Below, one piece after another: positions 42,678 to 51,411 of a stretch of 64,000 nt of DNA; positions within the stretch are counted from its first letter, which is position 1, and every line of letters begins with the position of its first letter. Source of the DNA: RGIG990 sp045589455 (GTDB taxonomy: Bacteria > Verrucomicrobiota > Kiritimatiellia > RFP12 > UBA3636); contig JAZNPC010000060.1 of NCBI GenBank assembly GCA_045589455.1, positions 6,042 through 70,041 on the forward strand, written 5' to 3'. Made by a program: the position numbers and the translations under genes. Below the pieces are notes generated by a model. The model was not told where the DNA came from. It ran no database searches and saw only the letters and a program-made list of their open reading frames with translations.

Positions 42678-42717
42678 CTAACGTAATGTGTCAAATATAA
42701 AAGACACATTACGTTAG
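42678..42717. repeat. Perfect 15-pair inverted repeat
   Basis: CTAACGTAATGTGTC (42678-42692) and its exact complement (42703-42717) are separated by a ten-base AT-only loop. No T run follows in either direction, so it is not a standard terminator. It could be an operator, a cruciform or a mobile-element remnant. Confidence 0.7.
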
Positions 42718-42748
42718 GCCCGAAAAAACTTTCATCTAAAAAAACTTA

Positions 42749-42778
42749 TTCACATAAACCTTAGGTTTATGATATAAT
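42749..42778 (+). promoter_or_regulatory. Promoter with an inverted repeat in its spacer
   Basis: TTCACA (42749-42754), an 18-base spacer, and perfect TATAAT (42773-42778). A perfect inverted repeat CATAAACC-TTA-GGTTTATG (42753-42771) fills the spacer, the usual place for a repressor or MerR-type activator site. The expected transcript start is within a few bases of the ATG at 42792, so the mRNA could be leaderless. Confidence 0.5.
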
Positions 42779-42791
42779 AAAAGTGAAATTT

Positions 42792-43730
42792 ATGAAAATT
42801 TATCGTTTTTTTACATTTTTTAGTACAATTTGCCTCGTAATAGGCTCTCAAATGGCGAGTGGAGCAGTGTCATCTACTACTCCACATCCTTTGTCGCACT
42901 ATGATGTAATTATAGAGCGAGAACCATTTGGCCCATTGCCTAAAAAGCCAACGCCAGAAGAGATAGCTGCTCAGGAAGCAGCAGCAAAAGAAGAAGAGGC
43001 CGCGCTTGAGGAGTTACAGGAAGAGGTTATACCTCCAAGCTTTGAACAAATAAAAGTTACTGCTCTAACAATGTTTGGAGGTAAGCCTGCCGCTGGATTT
43101 ACTGATGGTGCTTCAAATAAATCTTATTATCTCCGTGAAGGCGAAGAATTTGAGCAGTTTATGCTAGTGTCTGTTGATTTTGATGGTATGGAAATTACAT
43201 TGCGCCGAGATGCACACGAGGCGGTTCTTCCTTTGTGGATAAATCCAGCCACTACTAATTGTGCAGACATTTCATCCTTTGGCATAACAGATCCTTCTGC
43301 ATTAGCAGCAACACCCGTAGCTACTCCAGGTGCTCCAGGCGCTACTCCTGCTGTAGGGGCAAGACCTAAAACACAACAAGAATTAGAGCGCGAGCGCCGT
43401 CGCGAGGAATGGCGTAGAAGGCGTGATGAAGAGCGAGAGCGTCGCCGCCAAGAGCTTGAGGCTATGACACCTGAGGAACGCGAGCAGCATCTACGTCAAG
43501 TTAATATGGATTTAATACGCTCTGGAGATGGCCCTCCATTACCAATAGAGTTAACTCAGGAAGAAATGGAACAATTAGCTGCAGAAGGCTTTGCAGTGCC
43601 AGGTGTTAATGCTCCAATGCCAGAAGGAGCAGAAGCGAATGAGGGGCAGCGCCCTCGTGGCCGACCTGGGCGTGGTCATAATCGTCCTGCCGGAGGTCCT
43701 CCAACCCCACAAGGAGCTACCGCCGATTAA
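42792..43730 (+). CDS. Exported protein of unknown function, charged and Pro-rich
   Basis: 312 residues from the ATG at 42792 (a GTG at 42783 is also possible; neither has a good ribosome binding site). Signal peptide with cleavage near Met-Ala-Ser-Gly-Ala. A central folded part (~75-145, 'EQIKVTALTMFGGKPAAGFT' to 'ITLRRDAHEAVLPLWI') resembles the small beta domain of type II secretion GspC/pilus PilP proteins, as does 'REPFGPLPKK' near the N terminus, but this is weak. The rest is Ala/Pro linker, a highly charged Arg/Glu helix (~195-240) and a Gly/Pro/Arg tail. Role unknown. Confidence 0.65.
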   Translation: MKIYRFFTFFSTICLVIGSQMASGAVSSTTPHPLSHYDVIIEREPFGPLPKKPTPEEIAAQEAAAKEEEAALEELQEEVIPPSFEQIKVTALTMFGGKPAAGFTDGASNKSYYLREGEEFEQFMLVSVDFDGMEITLRRDAHEAVLPLWINPATTNCADISSFGITDPSALAATPVATPGAPGATPAVGARPKTQQELERERRREEWRRRRDEERERRRQELEAMTPEEREQHLRQVNMDLIRSGDGPPLPIELTQEEMEQLAAEGFAVPGVNAPMPEGAEANEGQRPRGRPGRGHNRPAGGPPTPQGATAD

Positions 43731-43742
43731 GGAGGCTTTGAT

Positions 43743-45449
43743 ATGAGTAATTTAATAAAACATTCAGATCAAAATCCGTGCTACGAGCTTAAGGCAACCA
43801 TAATAAGTGCTGAGGGTAAAACTGAGAAGAGCTTTAAGCCCGGTACAATTATAGGCCACTTGCTCCCAGCAACAGATGCCTCTGGCGAACCATATATAGG
43901 TGCTCGTATCAATAATGAAGTTGCATCATTGCAACTACCTCTTTTTATAAATTGCGAGTTAGAAGGTTTAACAATTAAGGATGAGGACGGATGGTATATT
44001 CTACGCCGTTCAATGACATTTTTAATGCAAATGGCAGCTGCTAGAGCACTTCCAGATTGGCATTTTAAAATTCATTATACATTGCCTTCTGGATTGTATT
44101 TTGATTTTACAAACATCAAAAATCAAGATGTTAAAATGGGAGCAGAGCAGCTTGATGCATTTGAAGCAGAGCTTCGTAAGCTTGTTGAGGCAGATTTCCC
44201 AATACTTCGCAGGATGCTTTCCTATGAGGATGCTGTAAAATATTTTGCTTCAGAGGGTCGCCATGATAAAGCCCTTCTTCTTCAGCATCACAATACGCCA
44301 TTTGTTGCGGCACTTTGCTGTGATGGCTTTATGGATTTACATGCGCTTCCTGTAGTGGCATCAACAGGTAGTTTAGATGTGTTCTCTCTATCTCCATATG
44401 AGGATGGTTGTGTACTAAATCTTCCAGACCGTGAAGATACAAGCAAGCCAATGAGCTTTGTTCCTCAAAAGGAATTAATGCGAGTACATCGTGAGCATGC
44501 TCATTGGGGAGAAATACTTGGTGTGCGCTCTGTTGGTGAGCTAAATCAAGCAGTGTTTGATCGTCGTATATCGGATGTGATTATGATGTCAGAGGCCTTG
44601 CACAATAAAAACTTTGCAGAGCTTGCTTCAAAGATTGTTCAAAAGGGAAGTAAGCTTGTGCTTATCGCAGGCCCATCTTCTGCCGGTAAGACAACTTCTG
44701 CAAAACGCTTAATGACTCATCTCAAGGTCAATGGTAAGACACCTATTGTTATTTCTACGGATGATTATTTTGTTGGTGATGAGCGAAATCCAATAGGTCT
44801 AGATGGTAAGCCAGATTACGAGCACATTAATGCACTTGATTTAGATAATTTTAATGAGCACCTAACTTCGCTTCTAGCAGGTAAGAAGATTTGTCGTAGA
44901 ATCTTTAACTTCATTACTAAGAAGCCTGAATTTACAAATGAGGAGCTACAGCTAGGTCCAGATGATATTTTGATAGTTGAAGGAATTCATGGTCTTAATC
45001 CAATGCTTACAGAAGCAGTGCCACGAGATGAAAAATTTATGATTTATCTAAGTGCGTTGACGCAATTAGGCATTGATGATAGCCATTCTGTTTCTACAAC
45101 AGATAACCGTTTAATTCGTAGAATCGTTCGCGATCATCTTTTCCGTGGGCATCCAGCAATTCGCACACTTGAATTGTGGCAGGGTGTTCGCCGCGGAGAG
45201 GAGTGTTGGATTTTCCCATATCAGGATGAAGCAGATGCATCTTTCAATACGGCGCTTGATTATGAGCTTGCTGTGTTAAAGCCTTTTGCAGAGCCTCTAT
45301 TGACAGATATTAAGCCGAATCGCCCAGAATATTCAATAGCAAGGCGCCTTCAAATGCTGCTTCGTTCATTCCATTCAATTACACCATCAGCAGTTCCTCG
45401 TGATTCAATCCTTCGCGAATATATTGGTGGTAGCCTTTTAAAGTATTGA
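43743..45449 (+). CDS. Nucleoside kinase with TGS/ThrRS-like N-terminal region
   Basis: 568 residues. The C-terminal half (~300-500) is a uridine-kinase-type P-loop domain: Walker A 'LIAGPSSAGKTTSAKRL', 'ISTDDYFVGDERNP', 'DILIVEGIHGLNPML' and 'RLIRRIVRDHLFRGH'. The N-terminal ~290 residues correspond to the TGS and threonyl-tRNA-synthetase editing-like region ('HAHWGEILGVRSVGELNQAV') found in this family of fused kinases. It probably phosphorylates uridine, cytidine or a related nucleoside; the exact substrate is unknown. GGAGG lies nine bases before the ATG. Confidence 0.87.
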   Translation: MSNLIKHSDQNPCYELKATIISAEGKTEKSFKPGTIIGHLLPATDASGEPYIGARINNEVASLQLPLFINCELEGLTIKDEDGWYILRRSMTFLMQMAAARALPDWHFKIHYTLPSGLYFDFTNIKNQDVKMGAEQLDAFEAELRKLVEADFPILRRMLSYEDAVKYFASEGRHDKALLLQHHNTPFVAALCCDGFMDLHALPVVASTGSLDVFSLSPYEDGCVLNLPDREDTSKPMSFVPQKELMRVHREHAHWGEILGVRSVGELNQAVFDRRISDVIMMSEALHNKNFAELASKIVQKGSKLVLIAGPSSAGKTTSAKRLMTHLKVNGKTPIVISTDDYFVGDERNPIGLDGKPDYEHINALDLDNFNEHLTSLLAGKKICRRIFNFITKKPEFTNEELQLGPDDILIVEGIHGLNPMLTEAVPRDEKFMIYLSALTQLGIDDSHSVSTTDNRLIRRIVRDHLFRGHPAIRTLELWQGVRRGEECWIFPYQDEADASFNTALDYELAVLKPFAEPLLTDIKPNRPEYSIARRLQMLLRSFHSITPSAVPRDSILREYIGGSLLKY

Positions 45450-45483
45450 TAATTTAAATATAAGAAAGAATTAGGTAAACAAA

Positions 45484-46791
45484 ATGAATATAAGAGTTGT
45501 AAATTGGTCCCCAGCAAGACGCTCCAGAACTATGGAGGTCTTTTTACAGCGCCCTGCATTTGATCTAAATGCAGAGCGAATAGCAGCAGAGCTATTATTC
45601 GATATCAAGCAACGTGGTGAGCCAGCACTTTTGGCCGCAATCGCAAAGTATGAGGGTGTAGCACTTAAGGCTAGTGAGCTACGCGTTTCTCAGAAGGAGA
45701 TTGATGAGGCAGAGCATTTGGTTGATGCAAATGTGCGTAAGCAAATTGATGCAGCACATGCACGTGTTTTAGAGTTTTCAAAGCGCTCAATGCGCTCTGA
45801 TTGGGAAATGGAAACACCTAATGGCGGAAAGCTTGGTGAGTTCTTTACTCCACTTTCTCGCGTTGGTATTTATGTGCCAGGTGGTGCCGCTCCATTGGCA
45901 TCAACAGTAATTATGACAGCAACACTTGCTCAAGCAGCAGGCGTAAAGGAAATCGTTGCTTGCACACCAGGTGGTAAGAATAGAAAGCTAAGCCCAGAAA
46001 TGCTATATGCAATGAAGGCATGTGGTGTAACTGAGGTTTATCGAATTGGTGGTATTCAGGCAATTGGTTTGATGGCTTATGGTATCCGCCATTGCGAGCC
46101 TGTTCGTAAGATTGTTGGCCCAGGTGGAACCTTTGTTACAGCTGCAAAGCGTCAGGTTTATGGTACTGTTGCTCTTGACCTAGTTGCAGGTCCAAGTGAG
46201 ATTGCAATTCTTGCTGATGACTCTGCAAATCCAGATCATGTTGCTGCAGACTTGCTTTCACAGGCAGAGCATGGCTCTGGCTTTGAAAAGGCAATGCTTA
46301 TTACAGATAGCCCAAATCTAGCAAATGAAGTTTCTCGTGCAATTTCTCGCCAGACAGCTCAGCTATCCCGTAAGGAAATGATCAAGAAGGTAATCGCAAA
46401 GAATGGAATCCTTCTTGCAACTGCTCCTTCTATTGAGGATGGTTTAGGATTAATTAATCGCTTTGCTCCAGAGCACTTTGAATTGGTTGTGCGTGAGCCA
46501 GAAAAATATCTCTCACGTGTAACAACAGCAGGTGCTGTTTTTGTTGGACCATGGACACCAGAGCCAGTAGGCGATTTTGCTGCAGGCCCAAGCCACGTGC
46601 TACCAACAGGTGGTGCTGGCAAGATGTTCTCTGGCCTAACTGTAGAGGATTTTCGTCGTAGGACGAGTCTTGTTAACTATACGGAACAAGATTTACGTGA
46701 TGCTATGCCAATCATTGATATGTTTGGTACCATCGAAGGACTTGACGGCCATAAAAATTCTGCCGCAATCCGTTTTAAGAACCCTAAATAA
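45484..46791 (+). CDS. hisD: Histidinol dehydrogenase
   Basis: 435 residues. HisD oxidises L-histidinol to histidine in two NAD+ steps. 'VGIYVPGGAAPLASTVIMTA', 'KIVGPGGTFVTAAKRQVYG', 'IDLVAGPSEIAILAD-like' and 'LLSQAEHGSG' are the NAD, zinc and catalytic motifs; 'FAAGPSHVLPTGG' closes the active site. No other his genes are nearby, so the pathway is dispersed. Confidence 0.95.
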   Translation: MNIRVVNWSPARRSRTMEVFLQRPAFDLNAERIAAELLFDIKQRGEPALLAAIAKYEGVALKASELRVSQKEIDEAEHLVDANVRKQIDAAHARVLEFSKRSMRSDWEMETPNGGKLGEFFTPLSRVGIYVPGGAAPLASTVIMTATLAQAAGVKEIVACTPGGKNRKLSPEMLYAMKACGVTEVYRIGGIQAIGLMAYGIRHCEPVRKIVGPGGTFVTAAKRQVYGTVALDLVAGPSEIAILADDSANPDHVAADLLSQAEHGSGFEKAMLITDSPNLANEVSRAISRQTAQLSRKEMIKKVIAKNGILLATAPSIEDGLGLINRFAPEHFELVVREPEKYLSRVTTAGAVFVGPWTPEPVGDFAAGPSHVLPTGGAGKMFSGLTVEDFRRRTSLVNYTEQDLRDAMPIIDMFGTIEGLDGHKNSAAIRFKNPK

Positions 46792-46799
46792 GGATAAAA

Positions 46800-48227
46800 T
46801 TGAATACAATATCTATCATAGCCGCTGCCTCTGAAGGGGCAGCTACTGTCGGTCAAGTAGCGGAGCCTCCTCCGCAAGGTGTGGGAGTAGAAATCGCAAT
46901 ATTATTACTACTTTTGGCAATATTGTTTAATGCATTTTTTGCTGCATCAGAAATTGCAGTGATTTCATTAAATGATGCCAAGGTAAAAAGAGATGCAGAA
47001 AATGGCACTCGTATTGACAAAATTCTATGCAGATTTGTTACTGAGCCAGTGAAGTTTCTTGCAACAATTCAGGTGGGAATTACCCTCGCAGGCTTCCTCG
47101 CCTCTGCTTTTGCTGCAGTAACATTGGCAGAGCCATTGGCATCAGTTATTACGCCTCATTTCAAAGGTCATGCAGCTCTAATTTCAAATTGCTGCACAAT
47201 CTTTGTTACAATTGTTTTGGCCTTTGTAACTCTTATCTTTGGTGAGCTTGTTCCAAAGCGCATAGCAATGCAGCATAGCGAAAAGCTTTCAAGATTTGCT
47301 GCTGTACCATTAAGGGCAATTTCTATTTTTGCTCGTCCTTTCGTAAATCTATTGAATTGGACAACAAATGGTGTTCTACGCATGATTGGTATTGATCCAA
47401 AGGCAACAAAGGAAGAGGCTTCCGAAGAAGAAATTCGTATGCTCGTTGATATCGGTGGTGAAAAGGGTACCATTGAGCAGGACGAAATGGAAATGATAGA
47501 AAACGTATTTGAATTTAATAATACAGTTGCTTCGGAAATTATGGTTCATCGCCGTGATATCGTAGCAATACCTGTAACTGCTACAGAGGAAGAATGTAGA
47601 GAGACTATCCGTAGTAGCAATTTCTCCCGCATCCCTGTTTATGAGGAAAATATTGATAATATCAAGGGTATTTTAAATTCTCGTGATTTTCTTCTTAAAG
47701 CACTAGACAATGAACATATCAACTTTATGGATATTTTGCGTAAGCCATTGTTTGTGCCAGAAACAATTCGTGCAGATGTTCTTTTCTCTCAAATGCAGAA
47801 AAGTAAGCAACCAATTGCAATCGTACTTGATGAATATGGTGGAACATCTGGCTTAATTTCTCTAGAGGATTTGCTTGAAGAAATCGTGGGTGAAATCTAT
47901 GATGAATACGATCAGCCAGAGGAAGAAAAGCGCGAGATTGAAAAGCTAAACGATGACGAATATCGTGTTCCTGGTGAAATGCCACTTAAAGATGTAATTG
48001 AACAGCTTCAGCTTCCAACGCCAGAGGATGAGGATTTCAATACATTCGCAGGCATCGTGTTTGATAGATTAAAGACGGTTCCAACAGTTGGTACTATTGT
48101 ACCTCTTCCAAAGCTTCACATTGAAGCAAAGGTAGAGAAGATGGATGGTAATCGAATCGAAAGTCTTATCGTAGTTAAGAAGGAACCAGAACCTGTTGTA
48201 GAAGAAAGCACTTCAGAGGAAGAGTAA
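46800..48227 (+). CDS. CNNM/CorC-type membrane protein with CBS domains
   Basis: 475 residues, TTG start eight bases after hisD with AAGGATA upstream. Residues ~30-200 are a DUF21 membrane domain with four hydrophobic segments ('FFAASEIAVISLNDAKVKRD', 'FGELVPKRIAMQHSE'). Residues ~225-345 are a CBS pair ('VMVHRRDIVAIPVTATEEE', 'LDEYGGTSGLISLEDLLEE'), followed by a CorC_HlyC domain. Such proteins take part in magnesium/cobalt efflux or homeostasis; the older label 'hemolysin' has little support. Confidence 0.9.
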   Translation: MNTISIIAAASEGAATVGQVAEPPPQGVGVEIAILLLLLAILFNAFFAASEIAVISLNDAKVKRDAENGTRIDKILCRFVTEPVKFLATIQVGITLAGFLASAFAAVTLAEPLASVITPHFKGHAALISNCCTIFVTIVLAFVTLIFGELVPKRIAMQHSEKLSRFAAVPLRAISIFARPFVNLLNWTTNGVLRMIGIDPKATKEEASEEEIRMLVDIGGEKGTIEQDEMEMIENVFEFNNTVASEIMVHRRDIVAIPVTATEEECRETIRSSNFSRIPVYEENIDNIKGILNSRDFLLKALDNEHINFMDILRKPLFVPETIRADVLFSQMQKSKQPIAIVLDEYGGTSGLISLEDLLEEIVGEIYDEYDQPEEEKREIEKLNDDEYRVPGEMPLKDVIEQLQLPTPEDEDFNTFAGIVFDRLKTVPTVGTIVPLPKLHIEAKVEKMDGNRIESLIVVKKEPEPVVEESTSEEE

Positions 48228-48248
48228 TTCTTCAAAAGTAGGATATAT

Positions 48249-48920
48249 TTGTTAATGGATTATACCACATATATTTTAAAAGCTGTACCAATTATAATAT
48301 TGATTGGTTCAATAATTCTCCATGAGATAGCTCATGGATTAGCAGCGCTTTGGTGTGGTGATCCAACAGCAAAAGAAGCAGGAAGGCTTTCATTGAACCC
48401 AATTAAACATATTGATATATTGGGTTCAATAATTCTTCCAGCATTTTTGGTTATCTCTGGTGCTGGATTTTGGATTGGTTGGGCAAAGCCAGTTCCTGTT
48501 AATTTGTTTCGTTGCCGTAATCCACGCACAGGAATGTGGGTTACGGCACTAGCTGGTCCATTAACAAATATTATCATCGGCATAATTTTCTTTGGAATAT
48601 ATTTGGTTTGCATTGTTTTTTTAGAAAATATGTCGCCCAAGGTTTTTGATATTATAAAAGAAGTGCTAGTTACAGGCTTATTGATGAATTTTGGGTTAGC
48701 GTTTTTTAACCTATGCCCAATTCCTCCTCTTGATGGTTCAAAGATTATTGCAGCAAATCTTCCTAATAATGTAATGGCTCGTTATCTTTCCTTAGAGAAG
48801 TTTGGGTTTATAATTATTATCGTTTTAGCAAACACAGAATTCTTTAGCTGGTATATTGGTGGGCTAATGAATGGTGTTTTAAATATAGCAAATTCAGTTG
48901 TTAAACTGATTTTTGGATAA
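48249..48920 (+). CDS. Site-2 protease family zinc metalloprotease (M50)
   Basis: 223 residues from a TTG at 48249 (AGG six bases upstream); an ATG at 48255 is the alternative. A small membrane protease with about six hydrophobic segments. The zinc site is 'ILHEIAHGLAALW' (HExxH) near residue 26-38 and 'LCPIPPLDGSKI' supplies the third ligand Asp. This short form lacks PDZ and CBS domains, so it resembles the YwhC/Rip3-core group rather than RseP. Its substrate is unknown. Confidence 0.9.
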   Translation: MLMDYTTYILKAVPIIILIGSIILHEIAHGLAALWCGDPTAKEAGRLSLNPIKHIDILGSIILPAFLVISGAGFWIGWAKPVPVNLFRCRNPRTGMWVTALAGPLTNIIIGIIFFGIYLVCIVFLENMSPKVFDIIKEVLVTGLLMNFGLAFFNLCPIPPLDGSKIIAANLPNNVMARYLSLEKFGFIIIIVLANTEFFSWYIGGLMNGVLNIANSVVKLIFG

Positions 48921-48930
48921 GGAGTAAGCT

Positions 48931-50286
48931 ATGGGTGCATTTAAATCATATGATATTCGTGGAATTTGGGAGAAGGATTTTGATGCAACGACTGTATACC
49001 GAATTGGTCGCTGCTTACCAACGCTTCTTTCTGCAGATAGGGTATTGATTGGTCGCGATGCTCGCTCTAGTTCTCCTGTAATTTTTGAGGCACTCACACG
49101 AGGAATAACAGAGGCTGGTGCCGATGTTGATTCAATGGGTCTAACCACAACACCGATGACCTATTATTTCACTGGCAAAAAGGGCTATGCTTGTGCTGTA
49201 ATGATTACAGCCTCTCATAATCCTAAAGAATATAATGGGCTAAAGATTTCTCGTAAAGGTGCATTGCCTGTTGGTTCAGATTCAGGATTAAAGACTCTTG
49301 AGGCGATGATTGCTGAAGAGCTTCCTCCTGCAGCTGATGTGCCAGGGAAAATTAATGAGGTAAACTTCCATGACGAGTATATTGAGTTTTATCGTCAGCA
49401 GCTTCCTTCAATTGATGGCTTGAAGGTTGCTGTAGATTGCTCAAATGGAATGGGAGCTTTGTTTGTGCGTCCTCTATTCGGTGATGCAGTAGATTGCATC
49501 TATGAGGAAATTGATGGAACCTTCCCAAATCATGCGCCAAATCCTTTGGAGCCAGAGGCAACACTTGCTCTCCGAGAGAAGGTAAAAACAGGTGGCTATG
49601 ATATTGGTGTAATTTTTGATGGCGATGCAGATCGCGTAATGTTTGTTGATGAGCGTGGTGAGTTTGTTCGCCCAGATATTATCACGGGAATTCTTGCTGA
49701 ATACTATTTGGAAAAAGAGCCAGGAAAGCCAGTTCTATGTGATATTCGTACCTCTCGCGGTGTTACAGAATATGTAGAGAAGCTTGGTGGAGAACCACAT
49801 CTTTGGAAGGTGGGCCATGCATTTGCCAAGGTTAAGCTACGTGAGCTTGGTGCGATCGTTGGTGGTGAGCTAGCTGGCCACTATTATTTTAGAGATTTCT
49901 TCTGCTGTGATTCTGCATTCCTATGCGCGATGCTTGTTCTTGGTGTTGTTGCAAAGGTAAAGCGTGAGGGTAGGAGCTTCTCTGATTTGCTAAAGGCAAT
50001 TGACCCTTATGCAAATACTGGAGAATGCAATTATACAATTGAAGAGAAGGATGCAGCTATTGATGCAGTAATTGCTGCAGCAAAACAAGAGTTTGGTGAG
50101 CCAGCAGTATTCCTTGATTTTGATGGTGTACGCTGCGAATGGCCTACCTGGTGGTTTAATATCCGTAAGTCAAATACAGAGCCATACCTACGACTCGTTG
50201 CAGAAGCACAGAGCGATGTAGAGCTTGCCGAAAGAAAAGCATTTATTGAAAAGGTTCTTGAGGTCTTTATTAGAAAGGGCAACTAA
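48931..50286 (+). CDS. manB: Phosphomannomutase/phosphoglucomutase
   Basis: 451 residues. It interconverts hexose 1- and 6-phosphates. The catalytic phosphoserine loop is 'MITASHNPKEYNGLK', the metal loop is 'FDGDADRVMFVD', the sugar loop is 'GGELAGHYYF', and the phosphate loop is 'RKSNTEPYLRL'. 'GGEMSGHYYF'-like loops mark PMM/PGM enzymes. It may feed GDP-mannose or UDP-glucose synthesis, the latter giving substrate for ugd. Confidence 0.93.
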   Translation: MGAFKSYDIRGIWEKDFDATTVYRIGRCLPTLLSADRVLIGRDARSSSPVIFEALTRGITEAGADVDSMGLTTTPMTYYFTGKKGYACAVMITASHNPKEYNGLKISRKGALPVGSDSGLKTLEAMIAEELPPAADVPGKINEVNFHDEYIEFYRQQLPSIDGLKVAVDCSNGMGALFVRPLFGDAVDCIYEEIDGTFPNHAPNPLEPEATLALREKVKTGGYDIGVIFDGDADRVMFVDERGEFVRPDIITGILAEYYLEKEPGKPVLCDIRTSRGVTEYVEKLGGEPHLWKVGHAFAKVKLRELGAIVGGELAGHYYFRDFFCCDSAFLCAMLVLGVVAKVKREGRSFSDLLKAIDPYANTGECNYTIEEKDAAIDAVIAAAKQEFGEPAVFLDFDGVRCEWPTWWFNIRKSNTEPYLRLVAEAQSDVELAERKAFIEKVLEVFIRKGN

Positions 50287-50288
50287 TT

Positions 50289-50783
50289 ATGCCACAATCA
50301 CAAATTAAAATTAGAACAGCGTCTCTAGATGATGCACGTAATATTTTCCAGCTTATCCAGAATAATATCGATCAGTTGGTTCCACGTTCAACAAGTGATA
50401 TTGTGCAAAACATAGATCGCTTTCTTGTTGCGGAGCTACCTAATGGGGAGTTGGGTGGTGTTATTTGTTATGCGTTCTATCCAGAAATTGGTGAGCCAAC
50501 AAAGTCTTGCGTTGAAATAAAGTCTGTTTGTGTTCGCAAGGATCTTCGTAAGCTTGGCCTTGGTAGACAGCTTGTTCTAGCACAAATTGAGCGCTTGAAA
50601 AAATATAATCCAGCACAGATAGTAGTATTAACCTTTGCCCCAGAATTTTTTGAAAAGCTTGGCTTTAAAAAGGTTCCAAAGGAAACGCTTATGCATAAGC
50701 TTTACATTGGTTGTATAAATTGTACTAAACACGAGTCGCCATTTACATGTCCTGAAATAGCAATGGCGATAACAAAAATTTAA
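50289..50783 (+). CDS. GNAT family N-acetyltransferase (ArgA-like)
   Basis: 164 residues, two bases after manB. The acetyl-CoA site is 'VCVRKDLRKLGLGRQLV' (R-x-x-G-x-G/A variant). The start 'IKIRTASLDDARNIFQLIQN', the length and 'FAPEFFEKLGFKKVPKETLM' match the short N-acetylglutamate-synthase-like group, and the C terminus has two Cys-x2-Cys-like cysteines ('CINCTKHESPFTC'). Acetylation of glutamate for arginine synthesis is plausible given argH in the window, but unproved. Confidence 0.8.
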   Translation: MPQSQIKIRTASLDDARNIFQLIQNNIDQLVPRSTSDIVQNIDRFLVAELPNGELGGVICYAFYPEIGEPTKSCVEIKSVCVRKDLRKLGLGRQLVLAQIERLKKYNPAQIVVLTFAPEFFEKLGFKKVPKETLMHKLYIGCINCTKHESPFTCPEIAMAITKI

Positions 50784-50798
50784 AAATAGGAGAAAATT

Positions 50799-51257
50799 AT
50801 GAAAAAGAACAATATATTGTTAGCAATTTTTGTTGCTAGTGTTTCATGTGGCGCTGTTGGATGCTTGGCAATTAAAACAGAGCATGAGGTTAAACCAATT
50901 CATATAACAATGGATGTTAATCTAAAGGTCGATAAAGCAATCGAAGAGTCACTTTCAGAGAATGAGCGTAAGCCACCTAAGTATGGAAAAGAAACTCGTG
51001 AAATGTTTAATCAAAAGCTTATAGGTTTAACAAATCGTGGCTACTGGGAAAAACGTGCAGAGCTAACCGAAGAGCAGGAGCAGATTGTTTTGTTAGCAAA
51101 TGCAGAGCTAACACAACGCTATGCTAATATTGCAGCAAGTGTAGGCTCACCCTTAGCAGAAGTAGAGAAGAAACACGCAGCTCGTTTTATTGAACGCATT
51201 CCTATAGGCAAGGGTGTCTGGTATCAGGATGCAGCAGGTGAATGGAAGACTCGCTAA
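50799..51257 (+). CDS. Lipoprotein combining YnbE-like and YdbL-like (DUF1318) parts
   Basis: 152 residues. Signal peptide with lipobox 'GAVG' before Cys22. Residues ~30-50 ('HEVKPIHITMDVNLKVDKAI') resemble YnbE, a small lipoprotein. Residues ~85-152 ('VLLANAELTQRYANIAASVG', 'FIERIPIGKGVWYQDAAGEW') match YdbL (DUF1318). In E. coli ynbE and ydbL are separate genes with ydbH, and YdbH-YnbE form an intermembrane phospholipid bridge with YdbL as helper. Here the two small parts are one lipoprotein. A ydbH-like gene is not in the window. Confidence 0.78.
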   Translation: MKKNNILLAIFVASVSCGAVGCLAIKTEHEVKPIHITMDVNLKVDKAIEESLSENERKPPKYGKETREMFNQKLIGLTNRGYWEKRAELTEEQEQIVLLANAELTQRYANIAASVGSPLAEVEKKHAARFIERIPIGKGVWYQDAAGEWKTR

Positions 51258-51331
51258 TAGCGTGTTGAAAAATAGATTGTTGTATTGCTAGTTGTTGATT
51301 GTTGTATCATTGTTTTGTTTTCACATTTCGC

Positions 51332-51360
51332 TTGCTCAATCGATATTTTAAGTGTATAAT
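51332..51360 (+). promoter_or_regulatory. Promoter of pyrE
   Basis: TTGCTC (51332-51337) and perfect TATAAT (51355-51360) are 17 bases apart, 51 bases before the ATG. Short TTGTTGTAT repeats precede it. Confidence 0.6.
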
Positions 51361-51411
51361 TAGTCACCACATAAATTACACATATTAACTTTAATATTAA
51401 AGGTTACAAAA

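Larger units (their letters stand above)
42382..42791. other. Spacer between clpB and the next plus-strand gene
   Basis: 410 bases between divergent genes. It holds the candidate clpB promoter, an imperfect palindrome TTGGTATACTGCCAA (42533-42547), the second 40-base repeat (42619-42658), a perfect 15-pair hairpin (42678-42717) and the promoter with inverted repeat (42749-42778), each listed separately. Confidence 0.6.
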
